Shown: piece by piece, positions 6,575-13,684 of the stretch | Layout: each line of letters starts with the position of its first letter | How positions within the stretch are numbered: the stretch's first letter is position 1 | Assembly (NCBI GenBank): GCA_035560935.1 | Contig: DATMYQ010000273.1 | Location: 1 to 16,177 of the forward strand | DNA from: DATMYQ01 sp035560935 | GTDB lineage: Bacteria > Bacillota > Negativicutes > Sporomusales > Sporomusaceae | Reading direction: 5' to 3' | Length of the DNA stretch: 16,177 nt | Program-made: the position numbers and the translations under genes | The notes under the pieces: generated by a model | What the model saw: only the letters and a program-made list of their open reading frames with translations | Told to the model about the DNA's origin: nothing | Databases searched by the model: none

Positions 6575-7915
6575 TCATGATTGCTGTTCCACTTTTTCCG
6601 TTAACAGGTCATAGGTAAAACCCTGGAGGACTTTGACTTTTACCCAGTCTCCCGGTTGAGCGTCGGCAGCCCTTTCCACGTATACCCGACCATCAACGTC
6701 CGGCGCTTCCCGGTAAGAACGGCCAAACATGACTTCCGGCTGTTCCTCATTTCGCCCCTCAATAAGAACCGTCAGTTCCTGCCCTTCCAGGCAGCGGTTC
6801 GCGTCCTCGGAAACCTTACACTGCAGCGCCATAAGGTCGTGATAGCGCTGTTCTTTTGTTTCCGCTGAAATCTGATTTTCCATGGCGCCGGCTACCGTGC
6901 CTTCTTCCTGGGAATAGGTGAACACGCCCAAGTGTTCAAATTGCTGCTGCAGGACAAAATCTTTTAACACCGTGAACTGCTCCTCGGTTTCAGCGGGGAA
7001 GCCCACAATCAGGGAAGTCCGAATGGCGACGCCGGGAATCCGCTGACGGATTTTTGCCAGCAGCGACCGGATATCCTCCGGCGAGTCCTTGCGGTTCATC
7101 GCCTGCAGAATGTCCGCGTGAATATGCTGCAGCGGCAAATCCACGTATTTGCAGATTTTCTCCTCAGTGGCCATCAGCTCAATGATTTCATCGCTAAAAT
7201 AGCGGGGATAGCAATACAGCAGACGTATCCAAAACGTTCCCTCAATGGCCACCAGATCACGCAACAACACCGCCAATTGCGGGGCACCCGTTAAATCCCG
7301 CCCATAGCTGGTAGTATCCTGGGCAATGAGATTAATCTCTCTCACGCCGCCGGCTACCAGTTGTTTGACTTCAGCAAGCACCGATTCGTGAGTCCGGCTG
7401 CGAAAAGCACCACGCACTGCCGGAATGACGCAATAGGTGCAGCAGTTACTGCACCCTTCCGCTACTTTCACATACGCGCTATAGAAAGGAGTCGTTCGAA
7501 CTCTCGGCATAGTATCATCATACAAAGTGGTCTGGTCATCCACCAGCAAAACCCGTTCTCCTGCCAGAACCGCGTTCACGGCCTCCATGATCCGGTGCCA
7601 GGCGCCGGTTCCGACAATAGCCGCCACTTCCGGCAATTCATCCAACAGTTCCTGTCGGTATCTTTCACCCAGGCAGCCCGCCAAAATAATTCCCCGGCAT
7701 TTTCCGGTACGCATGTATTCCGCCATTTGCAACACGGTGGAAATGGATTCTTCTTTGGCCGAATCAATAAATCCACAGGTATTTACAATAATGACATCTG
7801 CTTCAACCGGTTCGTTGGTCAATGCTACCCTATTTGCCGCAAGAATCCCCAACATCACTTCGGTATCCACAAGATTTTTAGCACAGCCCAGGCTAACAAA
7901 CCCGGCTTTTAGCAT
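6575..7915 (-). CDS. rimO: RimO: ribosomal protein S12 methylthiotransferase
   Basis: RimO is a radical-SAM enzyme with two 4Fe-4S clusters that adds a methylthio group to the beta carbon of a conserved aspartate in ribosomal protein S12. The 446-aa product starts with KAGFVSLGCAKNLVDTE, the RimO signature. The N-terminal UPF0004 domain supplies Cys11, Cys47 and Cys81 for the auxiliary cluster. The radical SAM domain has CSNCCTYC (Cys155, 159, 162), and a C-terminal TRAM domain runs from about 380 to 446. SLGCAKN and the later LPLQHIHADILQAMNR favour RimO over the tRNA enzyme MiaB. The ATG has GGGAGG seven nt upstream. It lies 33 bp after the solute-binding-protein gene, so both are likely in one transcript, although a shared function is not obvious. 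Confidence 0.96.
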   Translation of the reverse strand: MLKAGFVSLGCAKNLVDTEVMLGILAANRVALTNEPVEADVIIVNTCGFIDSAKEESISTVLQMAEYMRTGKCRGIILAGCLGERYRQELLDELPEVAAIVGTGAWHRIMEAVNAVLAGERVLLVDDQTTLYDDTMPRVRTTPFYSAYVKVAEGCSNCCTYCVIPAVRGAFRSRTHESVLAEVKQLVAGGVREINLIAQDTTSYGRDLTGAPQLAVLLRDLVAIEGTFWIRLLYCYPRYFSDEIIELMATEEKICKYVDLPLQHIHADILQAMNRKDSPEDIRSLLAKIRQRIPGVAIRTSLIVGFPAETEEQFTVLKDFVLQQQFEHLGVFTYSQEEGTVAGAMENQISAETKEQRYHDLMALQCKVSEDANRCLEGQELTVLIEGRNEEQPEVMFGRSYREAPDVDGRVYVERAADAQPGDWVKVKVLQGFTYDLLTEKVEQQS

Positions 7916-7948
7916 TCTTTATCCTCCCTGTTCTCGTTTTGGCGCCGG

Positions 7949-9232
7949 TCATTTCATTTCCAAACGCACTGTCTGAACCCATCTATCCAAAACCTCGCGC
8001 CGCTGCTCCGGCGACAACTCTTTTTCTGCAGTAAGTAGCCGTAACCGTTGATCCGCAATATCACGGTAGGTCGTAATCTCAGGATTAGTGGGAACGTAAA
8101 AATAGCCGCTTTTTTGCAAGGTCGCATGGGCGGCATCCTGAGTAAGCCATTCCAAAAACAATTTCGCATTTTCCGCATTCGGGCTGTTTTTGACTAAACC
8201 AGCCGCCGTAATTAACGCTGCGGTGCCTTCTTCCGGATACACAATTTTTATGGGAAACCCGTTACGCAAATAGCGAATTGCCTCACTCTGCACCGCAATA
8301 GCAATATCGGCCTCTCCCATACCCGCCATACGCACCGGCGTAGCCAGAAATTTGGCGTATTGAACCACCAAGGGATGCATTTTTTTCAAATATGCCAGTG
8401 TTTTTTCCTCACCGTTTACGCTCACAAAAGCATATAATAAATCAGCGGCAGCATCAGCAGCCAAAAAATCCGTCATCGCCAGCCGCAGTTTTTGATTGTC
8501 TTTAGGCGGCGTACTAACAGTCATCGGCTGGGGGCCGGCAACAACAGGCGGCAAAAACGCCACTGTTACCAATTCACCCATTTTTTGTTTTTTTTCAAGT
8601 TCGATGGGTCTTGCATCATTTTGATCATTCTGATCATTATCGTTCTGATCATTATCGTTCAACACTGTGTTTTTTGTAGCAGCATCTACAGATTCAGCAG
8701 TCTTCGCCGCAGCCGAACCCTCCGGCCCCGCGATCAAAGGCACCGCTGCCGTCAAATCTGTCCACCGGGACGGCGGAGTCTTCCGGTGCAAAAGATAATC
8801 CTGATTCACAGCCCAAACTACCGGATCATACCAAATACCGGTCCAAAGATTGGCTGCTCCCTGAAAGCGTTCCGGGATCATGTCCAGTGCTTCTGACGTA
8901 TAGGCAGCCAAAAGTTCCTGTCGACCCGCTTTCTTCAGCAAAGCCGTTCCACCCAGAATAATATCACCGCGGGGAGCCGAAGCTTCCTCCTGCAATTTAG
9001 CCAACAATTCCGTTTCCGATAAGGGAATCACATGGACAGTCACCTTGGTAAGGCGCTCATATTCCTGCGCCAGAACGGCCACTGGTTCCACTGACAACGC
9101 CGTGTATACCGTGATAGCCTTCATCTTCTCCCCGGATTTATCACCGGCGTAACCAGCCAGATAGTATGACCAAACGATCACACTCACAGCAATAAAACAC
9201 GCCATCAATAAAACAGGCAGATACCGTCGCAT
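7949..9232 (-). CDS. Membrane-anchored extracellular solute-binding protein with disordered repeat insertion
   Basis: This looks like a type-2 periplasmic-binding-fold protein of ABC importers (iron/phosphonate-like group). The 427-aa product has an N-terminal hydrophobic segment (about 4-28) with no cleavage site or correctly placed lipobox, then TVYTALSVEPVAVLAQEYE (41-59), WTGIWYDPVVWAVNQDYL (130-147), and a C-terminal lobe including LRLAMTDFLAADAAADLLY (249-267) and GYFYVPTNPE (376-385). Between RWTDL (160) and LRLAMTDF (249) lie about 85 residues where homologues have a short link. This stretch is polar and includes NDNDQNDNDQNDQND (192-206), encoded by tandem DNA repeats. The ATG at 9230-9232 was chosen because GGAGGAGG (9238-9245) lies 5 nt upstream; an earlier in-frame TTG at 9256 lies upstream of that site. 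No permease or ATPase gene is adjacent, so the substrate is unknown and a sensory role is possible. Confidence 0.8.
   Translation of the reverse strand: MRRYLPVLLMACFIAVSVIVWSYYLAGYAGDKSGEKMKAITVYTALSVEPVAVLAQEYERLTKVTVHVIPLSETELLAKLQEEASAPRGDIILGGTALLKKAGRQELLAAYTSEALDMIPERFQGAANLWTGIWYDPVVWAVNQDYLLHRKTPPSRWTDLTAAVPLIAGPEGSAAAKTAESVDAATKNTVLNDNDQNDNDQNDQNDARPIELEKKQKMGELVTVAFLPPVVAGPQPMTVSTPPKDNQKLRLAMTDFLAADAAADLLYAFVSVNGEEKTLAYLKKMHPLVVQYAKFLATPVRMAGMGEADIAIAVQSEAIRYLRNGFPIKIVYPEEGTAALITAAGLVKNSPNAENAKLFLEWLTQDAAHATLQKSGYFYVPTNPEITTYRDIADQRLRLLTAEKELSPEQRREVLDRWVQTVRLEMK
8622..8660. repeat. Short tandem repeats within the solute-binding-protein gene
   Basis: One 9-bp unit (TGATCATTC, 8622-8630) is followed by two identical 15-bp units (TGATCATTATCGTTC, 8631-8645 and 8646-8660). 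All unit lengths are multiples of three, so gain or loss of a unit keeps the frame and only changes the length of the Asn/Asp/Gln stretch in the protein. Confidence 0.9.
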
Positions 9233-9264
9233 AGAAACCTCCTCCGGCATGATCAACCTTTAAT

Positions 9265-9293
9265 ACTATACTCTGAAACTACTTCTAACGCAA
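9265..9293 (-). promoter_or_regulatory. Candidate promoter of the solute-binding protein - rimO - cinA unit
   Basis: On the minus strand, TTGCGT (9288-9293) and TATAGT (9265-9270) are 17 bp apart. The -10 matches consensus at 5 of 6 bases, the -35 at only 3 of 6. A start near 9258 would give a leader of about 26 nt. Confidence 0.5.
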
Positions 9294-9326
9294 GGGAACG
9301 GAAAGAAAAAACACTATTCCGGACAA

Positions 9327-9355
9327 TTCAAAAACCACGCGAAATGTGTTAGAAT
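9327..9355 (+). promoter_or_regulatory. Candidate promoter of the plus-strand membrane-protein gene
   Basis: TTCAAA (9327-9332) and TAGAAT (9350-9355) are 17 bp apart, and TGT precedes the -10 to make an extended -10 element. Transcription would start near 9362, about 26 nt before the chosen start codon. It faces away from the promoter at 9265-9293, so the two share a control region. Confidence 0.6.
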
Positions 9356-9387
9356 GGTCCTTAGTCAACTGAAAGGAGTTGTTTATT

Positions 9388-9783
9388 TTGTCCCGTCAAA
9401 CTTCCTGGCTGTCCTTTCTGCATCCCGACCTAACGTTTCGCTTAGTGCTTATTGCCGGTTTCTTATCGTTGATCACATTGAGCAGTCTGGTCGGCATCTA
9501 TGATGGACTGGCCCGAAATGACACCGCCGAAGCTCTGCAATCGTTGTTTCGTGCTCTTTTGTACGGTATTCCGGCCTACGGCATTTTGAAATTAAAAGCC
9601 TGGGCCCGCATCATGGAACTGGTCATCGCTATATTCTGCGTTGTCCTTGGTTTTATCCTGATGTTCAGCGTTAACATGACTTTTGGCGTTATTATGGTGG
9701 TCATTCATGGCCTGATCGCAATTTATCTACTGTCGGAAGAATGTCGCCGGGCTTTCGGCTTAACCTCTCCCGCCAAACAATAG
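9388..9783 (+). CDS. Small integral membrane protein of unknown function, about four helices
   Basis: I do not recognise this 131-aa protein. It has four hydrophobic segments, near residues 17-38, 54-70, 75-99 and 101-117, with short loops and a charged C-terminal end (SEECRRAFGLTSPAKQ). The KLKAWARIMELVIAIF segment, where a basic amphipathic turn leads into a membrane helix, is common in small uncharacterised membrane proteins. TTG at 9388 was chosen because AAGGAG (9373-9378) is 9 nt upstream; the in-frame TTG at 9379 directly abuts that site. It is the only plus-strand gene in the window, divergent from the solute-binding protein and convergent with ygiQ (stops 25 bp apart). No function can be assigned. 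It is probably real given its promoter, ribosome binding site and coherent topology. Confidence 0.72.
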   Translation: MSRQTSWLSFLHPDLTFRLVLIAGFLSLITLSSLVGIYDGLARNDTAEALQSLFRALLYGIPAYGILKLKAWARIMELVIAIFCVVLGFILMFSVNMTFGVIMVVIHGLIAIYLLSEECRRAFGLTSPAKQ

Positions 9784-9808
9784 CGGCAACTGATATATCC
9801 GAAATCCG

Positions 9809-11755
9809 TCAACGTTTTTTACGATTAGCCGGTTTTCCGGCGGTCGGCCGCTCTTTTAACGCCTGCCGCCGGGTCGGTGCCTGCCGGGCTCCGTGATTCG
9901 ACTCCGCCGATTGCCCCTTCCGTCCTGATGCTGCCAGACGGGGATCCGGCCGTAACAAACACTGGGGTCCGTAGCCAATCAGGTCCTGTCGTCCGGCCCG
10001 TGTCAGGGCCTCGTAAACGATCGGACGGTTTTTGGGATCCCGGTACTGGATCAGCGCCCGCTGCATTTTCTTTTCTTCTGGACTTTTTGCCACATATACC
10101 TTTTTCCCGGTCAGTGGATGAATTCCCGTATAATAGATGCAGGTAGACAAACTTCCTGGTGTGGGGATAAAATCCTGAACCTGCTCGGGATGGTAGCCTA
10201 AATCCCGGATGAATTCCGCCAGTTCAATGGCTTCTTTGAGTCCGGAACCGGGATGACTGGACATAAAGTAAGGGACCAGATACTGCTCTTTTCCCACTTC
10301 CTGATTCGTGCGCTGAAACGCTTTCATAAACTGCAGGTATACTTTTTTCCCTGACTTGCCCATCATATTGGTAACTGCCGGCGCCACATGTTCAGGCGCC
10401 ACTTTTAATTGTCCGCTCACATGGTACATGCAAAGCTCCCGCAAGAACTCCTGATTGCCGGCTGCCCATTTCCCCGGCGCCAGCAAATAGTCGAAGCGGA
10501 TACCGGAGCGAATAAATACTTTTTTAACTCCCGGAATGTTTCTCAGTTTCCGTAATAACGCCAAGTATTCCTGATGGTCACCATCTAAGTTTTTACAAGG
10601 CTCCGGAAAAAGACACTGCCGGTCGGCGCAGGTTCCACGCTGTCGTTGCTGTTCACAGGCAATATGACGGAAATTAGCGGTTGGTCCACCCACGTCATGA
10701 ATATACCCTTTAAAATCCGGCAATTTGGCTAAAGCTGCCGCTTCTTCCAGCAACGAATCCTGGCTGCGGTGCTGTATCATCCGTCCCTGGTGGGCATATA
10801 GTGCGCAAAAGGAACAGTTACCGAAACAGCCGCGATGACTGACCAAGCTAAACTTTACTTCTTGAATCGCCGGAACGCCGCCTTGTGCATCATATGCCGG
10901 ATGATAGGTCCGTTGATACGGCAAGGCGTAAATTTGGTCCATTTCTGTTGTCGACAGCGGTTTTGACGGCGGATTCTGCACCAGCAACAAGTCACCATGG
11001 CGTTGAACAAGCCGTTTGCCGCGGATCGGATCCTGTTCCCGGTATTGCAGACGAAACGCTTCGGCAAAGGCCGCCTTATCAGTGCTTACCGCCTCATAGC
11101 CGGGAATCTCCACATAATCCCATAGCTCGTCAGGCGATTCCGTCAAAAAACAGGTGCCGGCCACCTGGCGAATGTCTTGCACCGGCACTCCTGTGACCAA
11201 TTGGGCGGCAATCTCCGTCACCGGCTTTTCCCCCATGCCGAAGACTAACAAATCGGCCCGGCTGTCTACCAAGATGGAGCGCCGCAGCGAGTCCGACCAA
11301 TAGTCATAATGGGTAAATCGCCGCAGGCTGGCTTCAATACCGCCAATAATCAACGGTATATTTTTCCACGCTTCCCTAATCCGGTTCGCATACACAATCG
11401 TCGCCCGTTCCGGGCGCAGACCGGCACGCCCCCCGGGCGCAAAGGAATCCTCACTTCGGCGCCGTTTGGCCGCCGTATAGCGGTTTAACATGGAATCCAG
11501 ATTACCAGCCGTGACCAGCACTCCCAGCCTGGGTTTCCCAAACACTTTAAAAGCCGCCGTCGAACGCCAGTCCGGCTGTGCCAGAATCCCTACGCGAAAC
11601 CCCTGTTCTTCCAGCATCCGTCCGATAATGGCCGGACCAAAACTGGGGTGATCCACATAAGCATCACCGCTGACCAACAAAAAATCCAGCCGGTCCCAAC
11701 CCCGCCGTTCCATGTCTTCCCTGCTCACCGGCAAAAAAGGTTGTTTCACTTCCAT
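9809..11755 (-). CDS. YgiQ-family radical SAM protein (UPF0313)
   Basis: YgiQ proteins are widely conserved radical SAM enzymes whose reaction is unknown. From the chosen start the protein has 648 aa. It shows the family N-terminus FLPVSREDM...RGWDRLDFLLVSGDAYVDHPSFG, a cobalamin-binding-like first domain with IGGIEASLRRF, the radical SAM motif RGCFGNCSFCALYAHQGR (Cys310, 314, 317), further Cys-rich stretches (GTCADRQCLFPEPC), SSHPGS, and VQDFIPTPGS. A Lys/Arg/Gln-rich disordered tail of about 40 residues ends it. The frame is open up to an ATG at 11812, but that ATG has AAAGGA directly against it with no spacing. Family alignment favours the ATG at 11753-11755, or the GTG at 11762-11764 that has GAGG five nt upstream. 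It lies just after rodZ and is probably co-transcribed. The family is sure; start and function are not. Confidence 0.9.
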   Translation of the reverse strand: MEVKQPFLPVSREDMERRGWDRLDFLLVSGDAYVDHPSFGPAIIGRMLEEQGFRVGILAQPDWRSTAAFKVFGKPRLGVLVTAGNLDSMLNRYTAAKRRRSEDSFAPGGRAGLRPERATIVYANRIREAWKNIPLIIGGIEASLRRFTHYDYWSDSLRRSILVDSRADLLVFGMGEKPVTEIAAQLVTGVPVQDIRQVAGTCFLTESPDELWDYVEIPGYEAVSTDKAAFAEAFRLQYREQDPIRGKRLVQRHGDLLLVQNPPSKPLSTTEMDQIYALPYQRTYHPAYDAQGGVPAIQEVKFSLVSHRGCFGNCSFCALYAHQGRMIQHRSQDSLLEEAAALAKLPDFKGYIHDVGGPTANFRHIACEQQRQRGTCADRQCLFPEPCKNLDGDHQEYLALLRKLRNIPGVKKVFIRSGIRFDYLLAPGKWAAGNQEFLRELCMYHVSGQLKVAPEHVAPAVTNMMGKSGKKVYLQFMKAFQRTNQEVGKEQYLVPYFMSSHPGSGLKEAIELAEFIRDLGYHPEQVQDFIPTPGSLSTCIYYTGIHPLTGKKVYVAKSPEEKKMQRALIQYRDPKNRPIVYEALTRAGRQDLIGYGPQCLLRPDPRLAASGRKGQSAESNHGARQAPTRRQALKERPTAGKPANRKKR

Positions 11756-11827
11756 ATATCCCACGCTTACCTCGGCCGCTGTTCTTTGCTCGTCAGAACG
11801 GCGGCATTTCATTCCTTTATCTGTTAT

Positions 11828-12589
11828 CTATGGTTTGATTCCGGTCGGAGTAAAGGTTTTGACCGTTACATCACCCGACGCGCCCAGTTTCCCGGCGGAT
11901 TTGCCATTATAAATAATATCGGCGGCACCGGCGTTACCCAAACGTACCATCACTTCCCGGTCGCCTTCCCAGGTCAGGGAATCTCCGGGCTTTGGCGTTC
12001 CTTCAAACACTTCCTTGCCGTCAACGGTCACTAATGTCCAGCAACGGTCAGTATACTTCACACTCACGACTACCGGTTTGTTCAAAACAGGTTTTGCCGC
12101 CGGCGTTGGTGCAGCCGGCGCCGGAGGAGTAACAGGTTTGGGTGGCGTCGGAGCTGCAGCCGGGGCCTGAGGTTTTTGTTCCGGAACCGGCTTACTTTGT
12201 TCCGCATTGCCCGCGAACATCCACCAAGCCAAACCAACAGCTAAGCCAATACCGACCACCATCAATAAACGGCCAAAATCCCCTTTTTTTCGAGAACTGT
12301 CCCGCTTCACCTTACTGGGTTCCTTGGGAATTTCTTCAATGGTTTCCTCCGGCAACGGCGCTTGCGATTGCCGATACATTTCCACCATTTGCGTCGCATC
12401 CAATCCCAAAAAGCTGGCATAGTTGCGAATAAAGCCCTTCACATAGACATCCCCGGGAACTACCGAGTAATCGCCATCTTCAATAGCACTCAGATACAGC
12501 GCCCGGATGCTGGTTGCATCTTCAATGTCTTTGACAGACAAGCCTTTCTTCTCTCGTTCACTTCGTAAGATTTCTCCTACCGTTTGCAC
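11828..12589 (-). CDS. rodZ: RodZ-like membrane protein: N-terminal helix-turn-helix, C-terminal DUF4115
   Basis: RodZ links cytoplasmic MreB filaments to the membrane and helps set rod shape. From the chosen start the protein has 253 aa: an N-terminal HTH_25 domain (about 1-62, MQTVGEILRSEREKKGLS and the YVKGFIRNYASFLGLD signature), a basic segment, one membrane helix (about 106-126), a Pro/Ala-rich linker (130-167), and a C-terminal DUF4115 domain (about 173-245). Start choice: an ATG at 12604 is in frame but overlaps the GGGAGGA ribosome binding site. GTG at 12587-12589 lies 7 nt after GGAGG and gives the family's usual first residues. The start lies inside the 3' end of mnmH (32-nt overlap), so translation may be coupled. 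Members of this family in Bacillota are sometimes annotated only as HTH-domain proteins, and the MreB role is inferred. Confidence 0.88.
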   Translation of the reverse strand: MQTVGEILRSEREKKGLSVKDIEDATSIRALYLSAIEDGDYSVVPGDVYVKGFIRNYASFLGLDATQMVEMYRQSQAPLPEETIEEIPKEPSKVKRDSSRKKGDFGRLLMVVGIGLAVGLAWWMFAGNAEQSKPVPEQKPQAPAAAPTPPKPVTPPAPAAPTPAAKPVLNKPVVVSVKYTDRCWTLVTVDGKEVFEGTPKPGDSLTWEGDREVMVRLGNAGAADIIYNGKSAGKLGASGDVTVKTFTPTGIKP

Positions 12590-13646
12590 CACAATTCCTC
12601 CCACCTGTTTCTAGATATTGCACAATCGCCAACACCGCTTCGTCCAGTGAATCAGCCGTCAACGCACAATGAAAAGACGTTGGATCAGCCGTTTCATACC
12701 CATACAACGGATCATAATAATCCTGAAGCAAGGTCCTGACAACCTCCCGGATGTTGCCCTGTTGAAGCGACTGCGATAATTGTTCTGTTTTGTTCTGTCC
12801 CAAACGTTTTCGCAACGATCGGATGCATTCCAGGATCATCGCCTGCTGCGGTTCAGTGGGAACGCCATATTCTTCAATCAGACGGTCAACTCGCACTTCC
12901 CGGTCAGCGGACAGTAATATTTTCTCACCGGTTTTCATGGCCTGGTATAAAGTATCCGGCAAATATACATTACCGATTCGTTTACTTTCACACTCAACAA
13001 CGAAATACGGGTATTGATCCAAGTGTTGCAATGCGACCAATAACTGCGCGTCAAAATTTTGCGCCGTGGTTCCCTGACCCAAGCCAACCTGGCCAAACGC
13101 CGACCCCCGGTGATTCGCCAGTTGTTCCAGATCCAGCACCGGAATTTCTCGCTTTTCCAGCAGTTTCAACAATGTTGTTTTTCCAGTCCCCGTAGATCCA
13201 CACAACATAACAATCCGGGGCCGAACCACAAAATTTTGCAAGGCCTCCAAAACATAGCGTCGATGTGCCTTATAGCCGCCCAGCAACTGCAAAGCGGCAA
13301 CTCCCATCATTCGTAATACATTCACAATCGACAAGGAACGCATACCGCCGCGCCAACAATATACCACGACCGGCCGGCCAGTTTTATGCAACGCCTGAAC
13401 AGTTTCCACCATGGATGACAGCTTAGGACCCACCAACGACAGTCCTAAAGTTTTGGCCGCCTCGCCACCATCCGTTTTATAAAGTATGCCCACTTGGGAA
13501 CGTTCTTCATCTGAAAATAGGGGCACATTGATTGCACCACAAATATGTCCCGCCTGAAATTCGCCCGGTGAACGCACGTCCACCAAATAGGGCTTATCCA
13601 TTTTTAGTAAATCATCCACAGTAACCGTATTATCCATTTTTAACAA
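12558..13646 (-). CDS. mnmH: tRNA 2-selenouridine synthase MnmH (SelU/YbbB)
   Basis: MnmH uses selenophosphate to replace sulfur of 2-thiouridine at the wobble position (U34) of Lys, Glu and Gln tRNAs, via a geranylated intermediate. The protein, 362 aa from the chosen start (E. coli about 364), has an N-terminal rhodanese domain with YLVDVRSPGEF and catalytic Cys97 in YCWRGGMRS, followed by a P-loop domain with GSTGTGKT (150-157) and the family motif LANHRGSAFG (177-186). Its presence implies selenophosphate synthase (SelD) elsewhere in the genome. Start is uncertain: two tandem TTG codons (13644-13649) and an ATG (13635-13637) are in frame. The second TTG is preferred because GGTGAG (13652-13657) lies 5 nt upstream, while it is 14 nt from the ATG. 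The gene lies 35 bp after ftsK and overlaps rodZ by 32 nt. This is not a usual neighbourhood for mnmH. Confidence 0.94.
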   Translation of the reverse strand: MLKMDNTVTVDDLLKMDKPYLVDVRSPGEFQAGHICGAINVPLFSDEERSQVGILYKTDGGEAAKTLGLSLVGPKLSSMVETVQALHKTGRPVVVYCWRGGMRSLSIVNVLRMMGVAALQLLGGYKAHRRYVLEALQNFVVRPRIVMLCGSTGTGKTTLLKLLEKREIPVLDLEQLANHRGSAFGQVGLGQGTTAQNFDAQLLVALQHLDQYPYFVVECESKRIGNVYLPDTLYQAMKTGEKILLSADREVRVDRLIEEYGVPTEPQQAMILECIRSLRKRLGQNKTEQLSQSLQQGNIREVVRTLLQDYYDPLYGYETADPTSFHCALTADSLDEAVLAIVQYLETGGRNCGANGRRNLTK

Positions 13647-13684
13647 CAATTCTCACCACAATACAATAGAATCCTAATACTTTA

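Noticed and set aside
9197..9232. Possible lipobox (LMAC) in the solute-binding protein
   Set aside because: The Cys is only 11 residues from the start, too close for a lipoprotein signal peptide, and the hydrophobic segment continues past it, so a membrane anchor is more likely.
9784..9820. Shared terminator between the convergent membrane-protein gene and ygiQ
   Set aside because: A short T run exists on the plus strand (9815-9820), but no stem of useful length precedes it.
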